Shown here piece by piece: positions 1 through 8,603 of a stretch of 17,121 bases of DNA. Source of the stretch: Thalassiosira profunda (taxonomy: Eukaryota > Bacillariophyta > Thalassiosirophyceae > Thalassiosirales > Thalassiosiraceae); NCBI GenBank assembly GCA_036939355.1, contig JALLAP010001405.1, forward strand, positions 1 through 17,121, read 5' to 3'. Position 1 is the stretch's first letter. Each line of letters starts with the position of its first letter. The position numbers and the translations under genes were made by a program. Under the pieces are notes generated by a model, which worked only from the letters and a program-made list of their open reading frames with translations, searched no databases and had not been told where the DNA came from.

Positions 1-110
1 AACTCGATGAGATGGGCGCCCTCTTCGAACGACCGTGCGACGCGGTCGTCGCGGTGGACGCGGCACTTTCTGCCCACGACGGCGAGGTCGAGCCCGGACC
101 TCTTCGCCAT
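1..110 (-). CDS. Partial 5' end of a SWAP-N-like (suppressor-of-white-apricot) protein
   Basis: The minus strand is open from an ATG at 110 to the left window edge, giving about 36 residues. They include LAVVGRKCRVHRDDRVARSF followed by EEGAHLIE. This resembles the start of the SWAP N-terminal domain of SFSWAP/CLASRP splicing regulators, where a hydrophobic 'VxGxxCKVHxDD' stretch is followed by 'GxHLIPW' (family recalled, not searched). The same frame stays open upstream to ATGs at 233 and 263, but that extension looks like leader sequence. The ATG at 110 has G at -3 and G at +4, so I prefer it. The gene would run divergently from the CHY-RING gene at 556. It could also be a chance open frame in GC-rich DNA: the match is short and the rest of the gene is missing. 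Confidence 0.42.
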   Translation of the reverse strand, partial: MAKRSGLDLAVVGRKCRVHRDDRVARSFEEGAHLIE

Positions 111-555
111 TGCATAAGCGACGCCTCGGCGCCCGCCCTTCCCAGGTGCTGTGCCGAACGCCTCGTGGGAGCGGAGGCGAGGGTCTCTTGCCAGCTGCCA
201 GCGCCAGCGGGAAGCTGGCCCCACGTGGTGCATGGGAACTCCACAGGGTAAAGCCTTTTGCATTGTCGATGAATGAACAAGCAAGCCAATTGATGATACG
301 ATTTCACTAAACCTGATACCCTACAGATAAAAATCCAACTTGACTGCCCTTCATTCACCTCCTTCACCTTCAACAGCCTTCATTCAAGCTGCGGAGCAGT
401 GTCGCGTCGGGCGTCCCAAGATGGAGACGGCCGGCCGCTAATATCCTTTGAAGTTTGTTGCGTTCACGGAACAATCGGGCGGGAGGCGATCAGGTGCTGG
501 CGCTGATACCCTAGAGCGGGCCCATATTGTAGACATCTAGAGGAGACATCTCTCA
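111..555. promoter_or_regulatory. Intergenic spacer, putative shared 5' region
   Basis: This 445-bp spacer lies between the proposed leftward gene and the rightward CHY-RING gene. From about 255 to 400 it is more AT-rich than the flanking coding DNA, with CT-rich stretches around 343-385 containing two 'cttcattca' copies, as expected of a 5'UTR/promoter. No RNA gene, repeat array or mobile element was seen. Confidence 0.3.
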
Positions 556-2364
556 ATGAACGGCAGCGACACTTCAGGCTCCGCCGGGGGCGGGTCGTCC
601 ACCGAGCGACGCCGGTCGATGTCCGAGCGCGAGGAGAAGGAGCGGCGGGCCTCCATCCAGGCCATCATGCGGGATCCTACCCTTACGCCCGTGGAGCGGC
701 GGGGATCGATTCAGAGGCTGATGGATGGGAGGAGACGATCGTCTACAGCCGCCCCGGCCCAAAATGGGGACCGGAGGAGCAGCGGGGCGAACGTGGGGGC
801 GATGGGGATGGACATGGCGGCCGCGGCGGCCATGGCAGCAGCTGAATTTTACGATTCGTCCGAGGAGGAAGACGAGGACGGGATGCACGACGACAGCGAC
901 CAACACCTCACCCAAAACATGCGGACGTCCTCTCACGCCGGGGAGGGCAACAAGCGCGAGGCGCGGAAGCGATCCTCCTTCCTTTTCAAGCAGAAATCGC
1001 CGTCGAAGCTCGAGGACACGAGCAAGCGGCGGATGAGCGGGCTGCGGCAATCGTTCACGGCGGGCTTTTCAAAGATAGGGATGAGCTCGGAGAGCGGAGA
1101 AGATGGCAAGCCCTCGGCGGATCTGTCGCAATCCAATTGTCTACCTGCGGATCGTAATGCTTTGTCCAAAAAGATGGAGCAGAGCCGTCCGCCGTGTCAA
1201 CATTACGAGAGGAATTGCTCGATCGTCTCTCCCTGCTGCGGGCTGGTGTTTGGGTGCAGAATCTGCCACGACGATGCCCCGGAGCTGCCCCCGCCGTTCC
1301 TGCTGACAGGGGAGGGACATCCACAAAATCCTGGGTTTGCGGCGGCGTCAGCCTTTGCAGCCAGCGGTGGTGGAAAACCGCCAGCAATCAGCCATAGGAG
1401 TGCTTCCCTGCCGCCCAATTTCACGGAAGAGGAGTCTCATCACGAGATAGATCGGTTCTTGATCAAGGAGGTGGTCTGCCGAGAATGCTTCACGCGGCAA
1501 TCCAGCAAAACCAACAACTGCATCGCGTGCGGCATCCAATTTGGGACCTACCACTGCTCCATCTGCAACCTCTGGATGTCGGCCGACGAGGATCCCTACC
1601 ACTGCGTCAAATGCGGCTTCTGCCGCGTGGGTGGACGGGAAAACTTCGCCCACTGCGAAGACTGCGGGATGTGCATCGACGCCCTCCTCTTCGAGGACCA
1701 CAACTGCAAATCCGGGAAGTACATGTCCAACTGCCCCGTGTGCCAGGAGGACCTCTTCAGCAGTAGAATGGCTAGCCACGAAATGCCTTGCGGGCACGCA
1801 ATCCACTGGCACTGCTTTCGAGAGCTGACGAGCCACGACACAAGATGCCCGGTGTGCAAGAAGACGGCCGAGACGCACGACCAGATGGAGCAGACGTGGA
1901 GTGCCATGGCGATGGGCATCGCGCTGCAGCCGGTGCCGGCCGACATGGCGCGGGTGGTGGACATCCTTTGCAACGATTGCGAGGGGAAGAGCGAGAACCA
2001 GCGGTGGCACTTTTTGGGCGTCCAGTGCCGGCAGTGCACGAGCTTCAATACCACGGTCGAGAGGACGGTGCTGGTGGGCCAGGAGGCCGCGGACTTCTTG
2101 GGCCCGCTAGGCGACGTGGCACTTGCGTGGGCGGCGGGTGGTGCCGATCAGAATGTGCTGGCAGCACTGATGGGAGGCGGTGCAGCGGCGGCGGCGGCTG
2201 GTATACCACCCCCTGGAGAGGGAGACGATGGCATGGATGCCGAAACAGCGGAAACATTGAACCAGAGTGTTGCGGCCGAGGTGCTTGCGGCAGTGAATCG
2301 TTCGCATCAACCGCCACCCGGTACTCATGACAACGACTTCGACGAAATGGATCAAAGCATGTAG
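556..2364 (+). CDS. CHY/CTCHY zinc-finger RING-H2 E3 ubiquitin ligase, RCHY1 (Pirh2)-like
   Basis: Uninterrupted 602-aa frame. Residues 1-210 are low complexity and charged, with two 'ERRxSIQxxM' units (29-38, 47-56), an Ala-rich run and an acidic patch near 101-115. The CHY zinc finger starts at about 214 (CQHYERNC, CCGLVFGCRICHDD) and resumes at 296 (HEIDRFLIKEVVCRECF, CIACG) after an insertion of roughly 55 residues. The CTCHY part follows (HCSICNLW, HCVKCGFCRVGG, HCEDCGMC, about 333-384). The RING-H2 uses C393/C396, C412, H414, H417, C420 and C431/C434. A C-terminal zinc ribbon has C472/C475 and C491/C494. This domain order is diagnostic of Pirh2/CHYR proteins, which transfer ubiquitin from an E2 to substrates; plant relatives act in stress and metal responses. 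The substrate here cannot be told. The start is the first in-frame ATG after the AT-rich leader. No intron is needed. Confidence 0.93.
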   Translation: MNGSDTSGSAGGGSSTERRRSMSEREEKERRASIQAIMRDPTLTPVERRGSIQRLMDGRRRSSTAAPAQNGDRRSSGANVGAMGMDMAAAAAMAAAEFYDSSEEEDEDGMHDDSDQHLTQNMRTSSHAGEGNKREARKRSSFLFKQKSPSKLEDTSKRRMSGLRQSFTAGFSKIGMSSESGEDGKPSADLSQSNCLPADRNALSKKMEQSRPPCQHYERNCSIVSPCCGLVFGCRICHDDAPELPPPFLLTGEGHPQNPGFAAASAFAASGGGKPPAISHRSASLPPNFTEEESHHEIDRFLIKEVVCRECFTRQSSKTNNCIACGIQFGTYHCSICNLWMSADEDPYHCVKCGFCRVGGRENFAHCEDCGMCIDALLFEDHNCKSGKYMSNCPVCQEDLFSSRMASHEMPCGHAIHWHCFRELTSHDTRCPVCKKTAETHDQMEQTWSAMAMGIALQPVPADMARVVDILCNDCEGKSENQRWHFLGVQCRQCTSFNTTVERTVLVGQEAADFLGPLGDVALAWAAGGADQNVLAALMGGGAAAAAAGIPPPGEGDDGMDAETAETLNQSVAAEVLAAVNRSHQPPPGTHDNDFDEMDQSM

Positions 2365-2494
2365 AGGCTGTGCGTAGCGTCAGTGCCGCAACTTTTTGCC
2401 AGCTACAAAGAAACTCAATGAAAAGATTAAGTTGTTGAGCGAGCGATGAGATTGGCTTTACGATACGTTATGAACTACAAATGGTATGCATGGC

Positions 2495-3838
2495 CTAATT
2501 GCCCACACCCGACAAGACGGAAGGGTCGACGAACAAGGCAGAGATTTTGTGCCTCGGATATTTCACGAAGCAGTATTGGTCGTGTTCTTCGACTCCAGAC
2601 ATGAGGAACACTCTGTAGACGTTGGCCTTTGAGTCAAAGGAGTCGATGTAACCACAAAAAACTTGGCCATCATCATTCACATTGACTGGAGCATCCGCTG
2701 CCCAAACGAACTGCGTTGCCGAGACTTTGAGTTTCTGTCCCTCTCCATACTCAACAATGTACTTCTTTCCATCCTTGGTGGCACGAAGAATGGTGATATC
2801 CACCCCATTGAGCTTCCGATCTGTCGTCACCAAAGTGCCTTTGCGAGGGCCATGCGTTGAATGCATGAGTAGAAACTTCCGTTTGATGTCGATGTACTCC
2901 GGATTGTTCTCCCCAAACACGCGCTTGGCCCTGTCATGGGCTTCCTTGTGCCTTGGGTACCACAAAATATGGCAAACATTTCAGACCTATCGCCGAGAGA
3001 AAAGGAAAACATGTGTGTCTATCAGCAGGGGGACTCACCACGGATATGACTCTTCGTGCCTCCGCAGGTTGACCAATTCAGTTCCAATCTGAGCGGCAAT
3101 TTTGATGGCGTCGAGGGAGTCTTTTCCTTTCATCTCCACGACACTCTCGTGCATCTCCATCATGATACTGAGCTCACTCTGTTCCTGGTCTTTCTCCGGT
3201 GCCATTCGTCCCTCTATCATGCTGAAGATCTTGCCAATTCCATTCAGGCTATGATGACCCGTCTTCTCCTGCAATGATTTTAGCTGCCCAGCGTACTTGC
3301 GTGCCTTCTCCAAATCCCCTGACGCAATAGACGCTCGCATTAGCATTGCAAACGTTGCGGTCTGGCATTGTATGACAAATTCTGGATCTGCACCTGCACC
3401 CCTAATGTTGGAAAGCAGAGCCCTGCGCACGTCGCCAGATGTCTGCACCGCCACATCACATGCATCGTTGTGTAGAGATACTTCGGCGAAGTTTAGCATT
3501 GCAACAAGGCGCTGGGGGGCTCCATCATCCAGATCTGCGACAGCGTCCATCCACGCATGCGCAAGAGAGAGCTGCAAATCTCCATGGTACGGATGTTTGC
3601 ATGTGTGGCACTCGGAATATACCGTGCCACTCATGCAGTTGGCCAACAGTTCAGTGAAATCGTCGACCCCCATCGCATCGGCGCCCGCCTTGGCAAAGCT
3701 CGCGAGGCAGCCGACGTGTGCCCACCCCGAATCCCCTCGGCAGGCGCAGTTCCGCATACACGGCTGGCCTTGGTCATCGGCGCCCTCTACGAGGCAGATC
3801 CAGCAACTGTCGGTGGTAGATTCGTACGGAGAAGACAT
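2495..3838 (-). CDS. RING-CH (MARCH-type) zinc finger protein with TPR-like repeats
   Basis: Two exons: 3838-3039 and 2951-2495, with an 87-bp intron at 3038-2952. The donor is GTGAGT and the acceptor CCCAAG; phase 2 restores W-H-K-E-A-H-D-R. An alternative acceptor at 2987 meets a stop at once. The product is 418 aa. The RING-CH ligands are C12, C15, C31, C33, H41, C44, C77 and C80, the C4HC3 spacing of MARCH ligases. An alpha-helical middle of TPR type follows, including 'HKEAHDRAKRVFGENNPEYI' across the splice. The C-terminus is a beta-rich, possibly Tudor/chromo-like segment (ILRATKDGKKYIVEYGEGQK). No membrane segment is seen, unlike animal MARCH proteins. An ATG 21 codons upstream (3901) is also in frame but adds Pro/Arg-rich leader. 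I recall this RING-CH plus TPR layout as a multicopy family in Thalassiosira; function unknown, ubiquitin ligase activity inferred. It is convergent with the CHY-RING gene, 130 bp away. Confidence 0.85.
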
Positions 3839-4086
3839 TGTGCTCGGTCCCAGGGGTGGGCAGGGGGGACGGCGGCGGGAGGGAATATGAAATGAGCACA
3901 TCTCGTGAGCAAACGCAACACGGCGTCATTGGAAAGGGTAAATAGAGGGCAGATACTGTTATGAAAGAGGGCGATGCCCGCGTTTCTCTGGTTGTCAAAC
4001 GTTCTTTTCGGCGGGGCTTGTCAAAGATATAGGGGGCTTATCAACGTTAAACAACAACCGGCGTCAAGCAGCAAAGACCCTTTGGA

Positions 4087-4645
4087 ATGGACCTATACCA
4101 CCTTCCAAATGGGGCCCTTGCCCACGCGGCGAGCTACCTCCCTCTTCCGTCGAGGGTGTTATTCGCGTTTTCAATGGGAAATCGCGACGGCCCAAGGACG
4201 CCCAAGATGCCATTCTGGGTTCGAGGAGGGAGGAGTGGGAGGTGCTCGACTTCGCGGGCATCGAGGGAGACCTGGCGTCGAGAATCACCGATGAGCTACT
4301 CAGGGCCATCCTGGTGCACATCAATGGCAATGCCAATCTGAAAACATTGCGGCTCACGGGTTGTTACAACGTTACGGGATCCGGGCTCGCCCCCTGCGCG
4401 GATCCGAGGTGCTGCGTCGATGCAATCTGCGCATCGTGCCCGAAACCCAAAGCCCCGCGGCCAGCCCCAAACCTCGTCTAATCGCAGACGAGGTGCTGCC
4501 CATACTCCACCGGATGCTCGACTGCGGCGACCTCCAATACCTCGATTTCCCGGAAAATTGGATCAAGAACGCACGCGAACGACAGATGTGGTCCGCCTTC
4601 TACAGGACCTGCTACGCAATGAAGCGCTGCGTGGGTGATCAGTAA
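4087..4645 (+). pseudogene. Frameshifted diatom leucine-rich 'LPNGxLAHAASxL' family gene remnant
   Basis: Three consecutive reading frames together read as one protein. From 4087: MDLYHLPNGALAHAASYL then SRVLFAFS, an F-box-like start. A second frame, from about 4175 to 4390, gives DAILGSRREEWEVLDFAGIE, then ITDELLRAILVHINGN and LKTLRLTGCYNVTGSGLAP, a leucine-rich stretch. A third frame, from about 4395, gives LRGSEVLRRCNL, then DEVLPILHRMLDCGDLQYLD, ending at a TAA at 4643-4645. The switches fall near 4165-4180 and in a run of five C at 4390-4394, where one missing C explains the shift. I recall the frame-spliced order as a large leucine-rich repeat family in Thalassiosira genomes, whose members usually extend further at the C-terminus. 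Function unknown. It is either a decayed copy or an intact gene with two sequencing indels; introns are less likely because the junctions lack matching GT-AG sites. Confidence 0.62.
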
Positions 4646-4754
4646 TATATCAGCCAAAGCTCCAAGAGAAAGGGATTAGCCTGACATTACCCAGCAGCCC
4701 CGGGATTGCGGCGATAGATGTGCAATGCCCACAAAGCAATAGTTGCAGCATCTT

Positions 4755-5328
4755 TCACGACGTACGCTGCTTCTTCTTGGGCGAGCTCTCCCCGCCATCA
4801 TCCTCCTTCTTCCCCTCCTTCTTCTCCTTTTTCGTCCNGCTGCTTCTTCTTGGGCGAGCTCTCCCCGCCATCATCCTCCTTCTTCCCCTCCTTCTTCTCC
4901 TTTTTCGTCCCCTCCTCCACCTTCCGCAGCGCCACTAGCAGCCCTCTCATCTTGTCCAGCTCGGCCCGCAGCGGGTCGCCCTTTTTGCGCCCCCGATCCA
5001 ATCCGCGGAGGCGGGCGCCCATGTATCGCAGCGTCCCGAGGGCGAGGGACACTGCCGCCTCGGCCTCGGCGCGGCGGTGGGGGGTCAGTTTCGTTGTCTT
5101 TGCATCGCTGCCATCATTTGTGGTCGTGCCATCGTTTCCGCTGCTGGTTTGGGCGCCGGCGCTTTGATTTGCTGCATCGTCGGGACGACCGCGCTTCCTG
5201 CCGCGCCTGCCACTCGCCTCATCGTCGTCCTTCAGCATCTTGATGAAAGGGAGGAGGTTCGTTCGTATCTCCTTCAGCGCGGCGATCGTCTTGTGCAGCG
5301 GATCGAGCGACGGGTCGGATTTGCCCAT
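4755..5328 (-). CDS. C1D/Rrp47 (Lrp1)-like exosome-associated nucleic-acid-binding protein
   Basis: The start ATG at 5328 opens MGKSDPSLDPLHKTIAALKE, a helical N-terminus. It is followed by a basic linker and the Sas10/C1D-type core: an alpha helix ending in ALGTLRYMGARLRGLDRG, then DPLRAELDKMRGLLVALRKV, matching the family pattern 'Y..L.W.YL...G.d...HPi..El.RIr.y'. The C-terminus is Lys/Glu-rich, as in Rrp47. C1D/Lrp1 proteins bind RNA and recruit Rrp6 to the nuclear exosome; animal C1D also binds DNA-PK. In the given sequence the frame is broken by a 73-base insertion (a second exact copy plus one N) and stops at 4798. Without that insertion, reading continues SPKKKQRTS to a TGA at 4757-4755, about 166 aa, so I place the end there. 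In-frame sequence upstream of 5328 has no stop for 86 codons, but its Pro/Arg/Ser composition looks like leader. Confidence 0.66.
4766..4910. repeat. Exact 72-bp direct duplication separated by one N (probable assembly join)
   Basis: Positions 4766-4837 and 4839-4910 are identical 72-base copies, both starting gctgcttcttcttgggcgag, with the window's only ambiguous base at 4838 between them. The copies lie in the Lys/Glu-rich 3' end of the C1D-like gene. Perfect identity with a lone N at the junction is what two overlapping contig ends joined without merging would give. Confidence 0.9.
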
Positions 5329-6044
5329 GTTTGCAATTGCAATAGTAGTATCTAGTTGAACGATCGATGTACTAGACGCGATGGGGGTCGCTGCTGCAAT
5401 TCGCCGCGCCGGATGCGTTGGAGGCGACGTGGAGGGAGATGCCGCCGCGTGGGGGTGTAGGATGAGCCGCCGCCGCTTGAGCACAGTGGCGTGAAAGCGG
5501 AGTGGGGCTTTGGGTTGAGCTGGGTTGAGAGCGAGCGTGCTCGAGGCCCAGCGGAAATGAATGGCTGAGAAAAGAGCAACAAGCAAGGCGGATGAGGGTC
5601 AGACAAGAAGAGACAGCAGTGCCGGGCGGTATTGTCAAAGTGGTGAAAATTTCACTGCCGCCTCGCCCCCGGGCTCGTTGTCCTGCCAAATTTGGCCACC
5701 CAACTTTGTCTTCGCGATGTCATGGGCGAGGCCGAGCCCTTCTCGGTCGGGCATTGAGCCCCGAAGACCCTGAGGGTGCTTGCGAACTTGGGGGCCGAGG
5801 ATGCAGTGCCGTCGCGACAGTCGGAGGCCGCGCCCGACTGTTTGCCTAAATTGGGGGCCGATGCCCAACGCAATGCCTCGTCGTCGGAAGCCATTCAAAA
5901 CTTGTGCGCAGGCGGACGCTCGGGTCGGTCACTGCGCCAGGATTCGCTTGGAGCAGCAAACCATTCAGTTCGACAGCCAAGGCTGCCATTAACATCTCGA
6001 GCACAAGCCGAAGCGAACCTCTACGGAGGGAGATATATGCAACG
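5329..6044. other. 716-bp divergent intergenic region
   Basis: The spacer separates the C1D-like gene (leftward) from the secreted-protein gene (rightward) and should hold both promoters. Reading frames cross it on both strands, but none shows domain-like or family-like sequence. The words 'ttgggggccga' at about 5789 and 5851 form a short direct repeat, and 'gtgaaaatttcac' near 5643 is a small imperfect palindrome. No tRNA, mobile element or array was recognised. Confidence 0.4.
5957..5975 (+). promoter_or_regulatory. Inr-like core motif shared by three secreted-protein genes (copy 1)
   Basis: The sequence caaaccattcagttcgaca lies 88 bp upstream of the ATG at 6045. Near-identical words occur upstream of the two silaffin-like genes at 13921 and 14962. 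The core YCATTYAG resembles the 'YCAYTYY' initiator known from stramenopiles such as oomycetes. A role as transcription start element is inferred. Confidence 0.4.
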
Positions 6045-8481
6045 ATGAAGGTCCTCTCGGCCGCCGCGGCCGCGCTCTTCCTCTCGGGGGCCCAGGTGGA
6101 CGCCTGCGCCCGATACAGCGACTGTGTCTGCCGCTTCGACCCCGACGCAGGGGCCGAAGGAGAAGGCCGGTGCGCCGAGCTCGTCAACCCGGGGGTCAAT
6201 GATACCACCGTCTTCAACAACATCACATGGACTGACGCTGATGTGTACGGGGAGAACTGGGAGGAGCCTTCGGGACTGTTTGACAGCTCGGAGCCCGACG
6301 ATAGTATGTGCGTTGTCGGCCATGAGGGCCCTGTCGACCTAGTTACGGGGGTAGATAACCTCGGCGATGCCACCTGCTGGTGCAAGATGGACATTCCGAA
6401 CACGCTCGGGCTGGGCGGCGGCACGTGCGTCGGTGGAGACAGGTGAGCGTTCCGTTACCTTGCAGAGCTGCTTTGCGGCGCTAAGTCGCCTGAGAACCGG
6501 ACTAACAACCCCACTTTCATCTTTCGCCACCCACTGCGCACAGGAAACGGCCACCTCCAGAGCCGACGGACACGCCGACGAAGAGCCCGACGACCGCCAT
6601 GCCCACGAATCCGCCGACGTCGAGCCCCTCGAAGTCGCCAACAGGCGCCCCTTCGGGCAGCCCGACCGCGCAGCCTTCCAAATCTCCGATCGGTGCTCCC
6701 TCGTCCCTGGCCACCATTGAGGGCACTGTGTTCTTCGACGCCGACCAGGATAGTTTTTACAATGAGACACTTCCGGAGGAGTATGGCCTGGACGATATTC
6801 AGGTCGAGCTCGTATGCGAGCGGGACGGGTGGGTCATGGAGGGCATCCAGACCTCGGCCGCCGACGGAACGTGGGCGTTCGAGGACGTGGTCCCTGGACG
6901 GTGCCGGGTGAAGGTGCTCAAGCCGCTGGACTACGAGTGGTCTCCCGTTGTGATTGAAGGCGGCAACCAGATCCGCGTGGAAGGGTTTAGTCCTAATTAC
7001 GACATCGCGGGCGGCGCCACGTACACGGTGCTAGTGGGTGTCTACCAGCCAGCGACGACGACCCCGGCCACACCGCTTGTGCTGGAGGAAGGGGAAGGAG
7101 ATTGCGCGGACGTGTTCTGCCCGGAGCCCGAGGAAGGAGACTGGCACGATTGCGGCTGGGGGATCTGGAACGACTGCACCTGCCAGTGCGTGTGCGATCC
7201 GGGACTGTGCCTCAGCGCCAATGGCAAGTGCTACGATGGCTGCCTGACGCAGGAGTGAGTGCTGCTTTGCGTTTGACGTGTACCTCGTTTTACAAGTGTT
7301 TGCTTATGCACCTGCGCTCCTATTATACAGGGACCACAATCCCTACGGAGGCTGCGTCCCCGGAGTGGACTGCCCGTGGTATCCAAGCAAGCTCGGCGAG
7401 CCTCATTGCGAAAGCTCGGCCAACTTTGCTGGGGTCCATGGGCTCCGCGAGACGGCTGAGTTGTGCTGCAAGCAGCACTTCGGTGGCCTGAACCAGGCGA
7501 CGTGTGCTGCGGATAGCAAGGCCGATGTGGCAGCGGAGGAAGCCAAGGTGGCTGCGGATTTGGCGCGACAGGAGTTCTTTTATGCGGATCAGCATGGGAA
7601 GCAGAATTGTGTGTTCAACAGCGATTACGAGGATTGGATGACGGGAGCGGTGCGTTCAGCAGTGTGTTGTTTTCTTGCCTCTATATGCCGGTGCAATGAC
7701 CTGACCATTCCGCTCATACGAACAGAATGCCGAACATTACCTTTTCGAGGAAGCCGAGCCATGCTGCGAGAAATTCTACCCGGCGCGAACGGACTGCCCC
7801 TACGAGGGCGAGGTGACGCCAAAGCAGGTCGACTACAAGCCGGATCCTTCCGAGGGCTACTTTTACCCTCATTTGTCTGCCTCGAACTGCCGCTTTGGGC
7901 GTAACTATCCCATCTGGATGAAGAACAGCCCGAAGCACTACTTGTACACCACGCCCGCGGAATGCTGCTCGGTCTGGTACCCGGACGCGACCGACTGCCC
8001 AATGGCGGAGGACGACGGGGTTCAGGAAGGCAAGTTCTGGGTGATGGATACGGCGTTCTTCCCCAACTGGAAAGGTGCGGGGTGCGGGCATGGCAATGAC
8101 TACCCCGAGTGGATGGCCGATCCCACCCATGCCACCAGTCACCTGTTCAAGTCTGCGGCGGACTGCTGCGATTTCTGGTTCCCGGCAGAGACGACGAAGT
8201 GCCAGAACGAAATCGTGGAATCTTCCTTCGGCGTGCAAACCGGCGGACCTGCCAACTACAATGGCGGGACGTGGTACCCCTCGCTCGACGGCACTTATCA
8301 GTGCCTCGACGGCGACGCGCCCGAATGGATGATGGCCGAAGGCTACAAGGAGGAGTATGTGTTTCCAAGCCACGCCGAGTGCTGCTCGGCCCACTACTGC
8401 GATCCCATCCGTGGCATTGTCCAAGCCGGTTGGAGTTTGACCGACGAGGTGGAGCCGGGGCAGCACACTGGACAGAGATAA
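6045..8481 (+). CDS. Secreted Cys-rich protein: Ser/Thr/Pro stalk, SdrD-B-like domain, five W-Y-CC repeats
   Basis: Four exons: 6045-6442, 6544-7254, 7331-7649 and 7726-8481. Introns are 101, 76 and 76 bp, with donors GTGAGC, GTGAGT and GTGCGT. Phases join exactly to give 727 aa. A signal peptide starts MKVLSAAAAALFLSGAQVDA. Residues 22-133 are Cys-bearing. Residues 134-190 are a Pro/Thr/Ser stalk (SPSKSPTGAPSGSPTAQPS) typical of diatom extracellular proteins. Residues 191-301 resemble an SdrD-B/Cna-B beta-sandwich (GTVFFDADQD, GIQTSAADGTWAFEDVVPG). A Cys knot follows at 316-370. The C-terminal half has repeats at about 384-428, 452-501, 521-567, 586-635 and 658-701 with the pattern aromatic-Pro, C, 'YPxWM', then 'CCxxWYP' and a Cys. 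I recall such repeats from diatom surface proteins but know no proven function; wall or mucilage attachment is inferred. No transmembrane or GPI signal is seen. The ATG at 6045 is chosen because the signal peptide begins there. Confidence 0.82.
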
Positions 8482-8603
8482 ACGGGGACGCGCAAAGCGA
8501 AGTGTAAAGCAGGGTCGATGTGGGTGTATGTAGGTTTGATGTGAATTCAGATGCGGACAGCTAACTGTGTTTGTTGATAAAGAGAGGTTACAAACCTTCT
8601 TTA

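Noticed and set aside
1348..2010. 220-aa minus-strand frame opposite the CHY-RING gene
   Set aside because: It covers the zinc-ligand region read on the plus strand; the His/Val/Ala-rich product is a typical shadow.
4798..5586. 262-aa model for the C1D-like gene starting at 5586 and ending at 4798
   Set aside because: The first 86 residues look like leader and the last 14 come from the N-linked duplicate copy read out of frame.
5635..6048. Small genes in the C1D/secreted-protein spacer
   Set aside because: Overlapping frames on both strands have similar lengths and no signal peptide, domain or biased composition beyond GC content.
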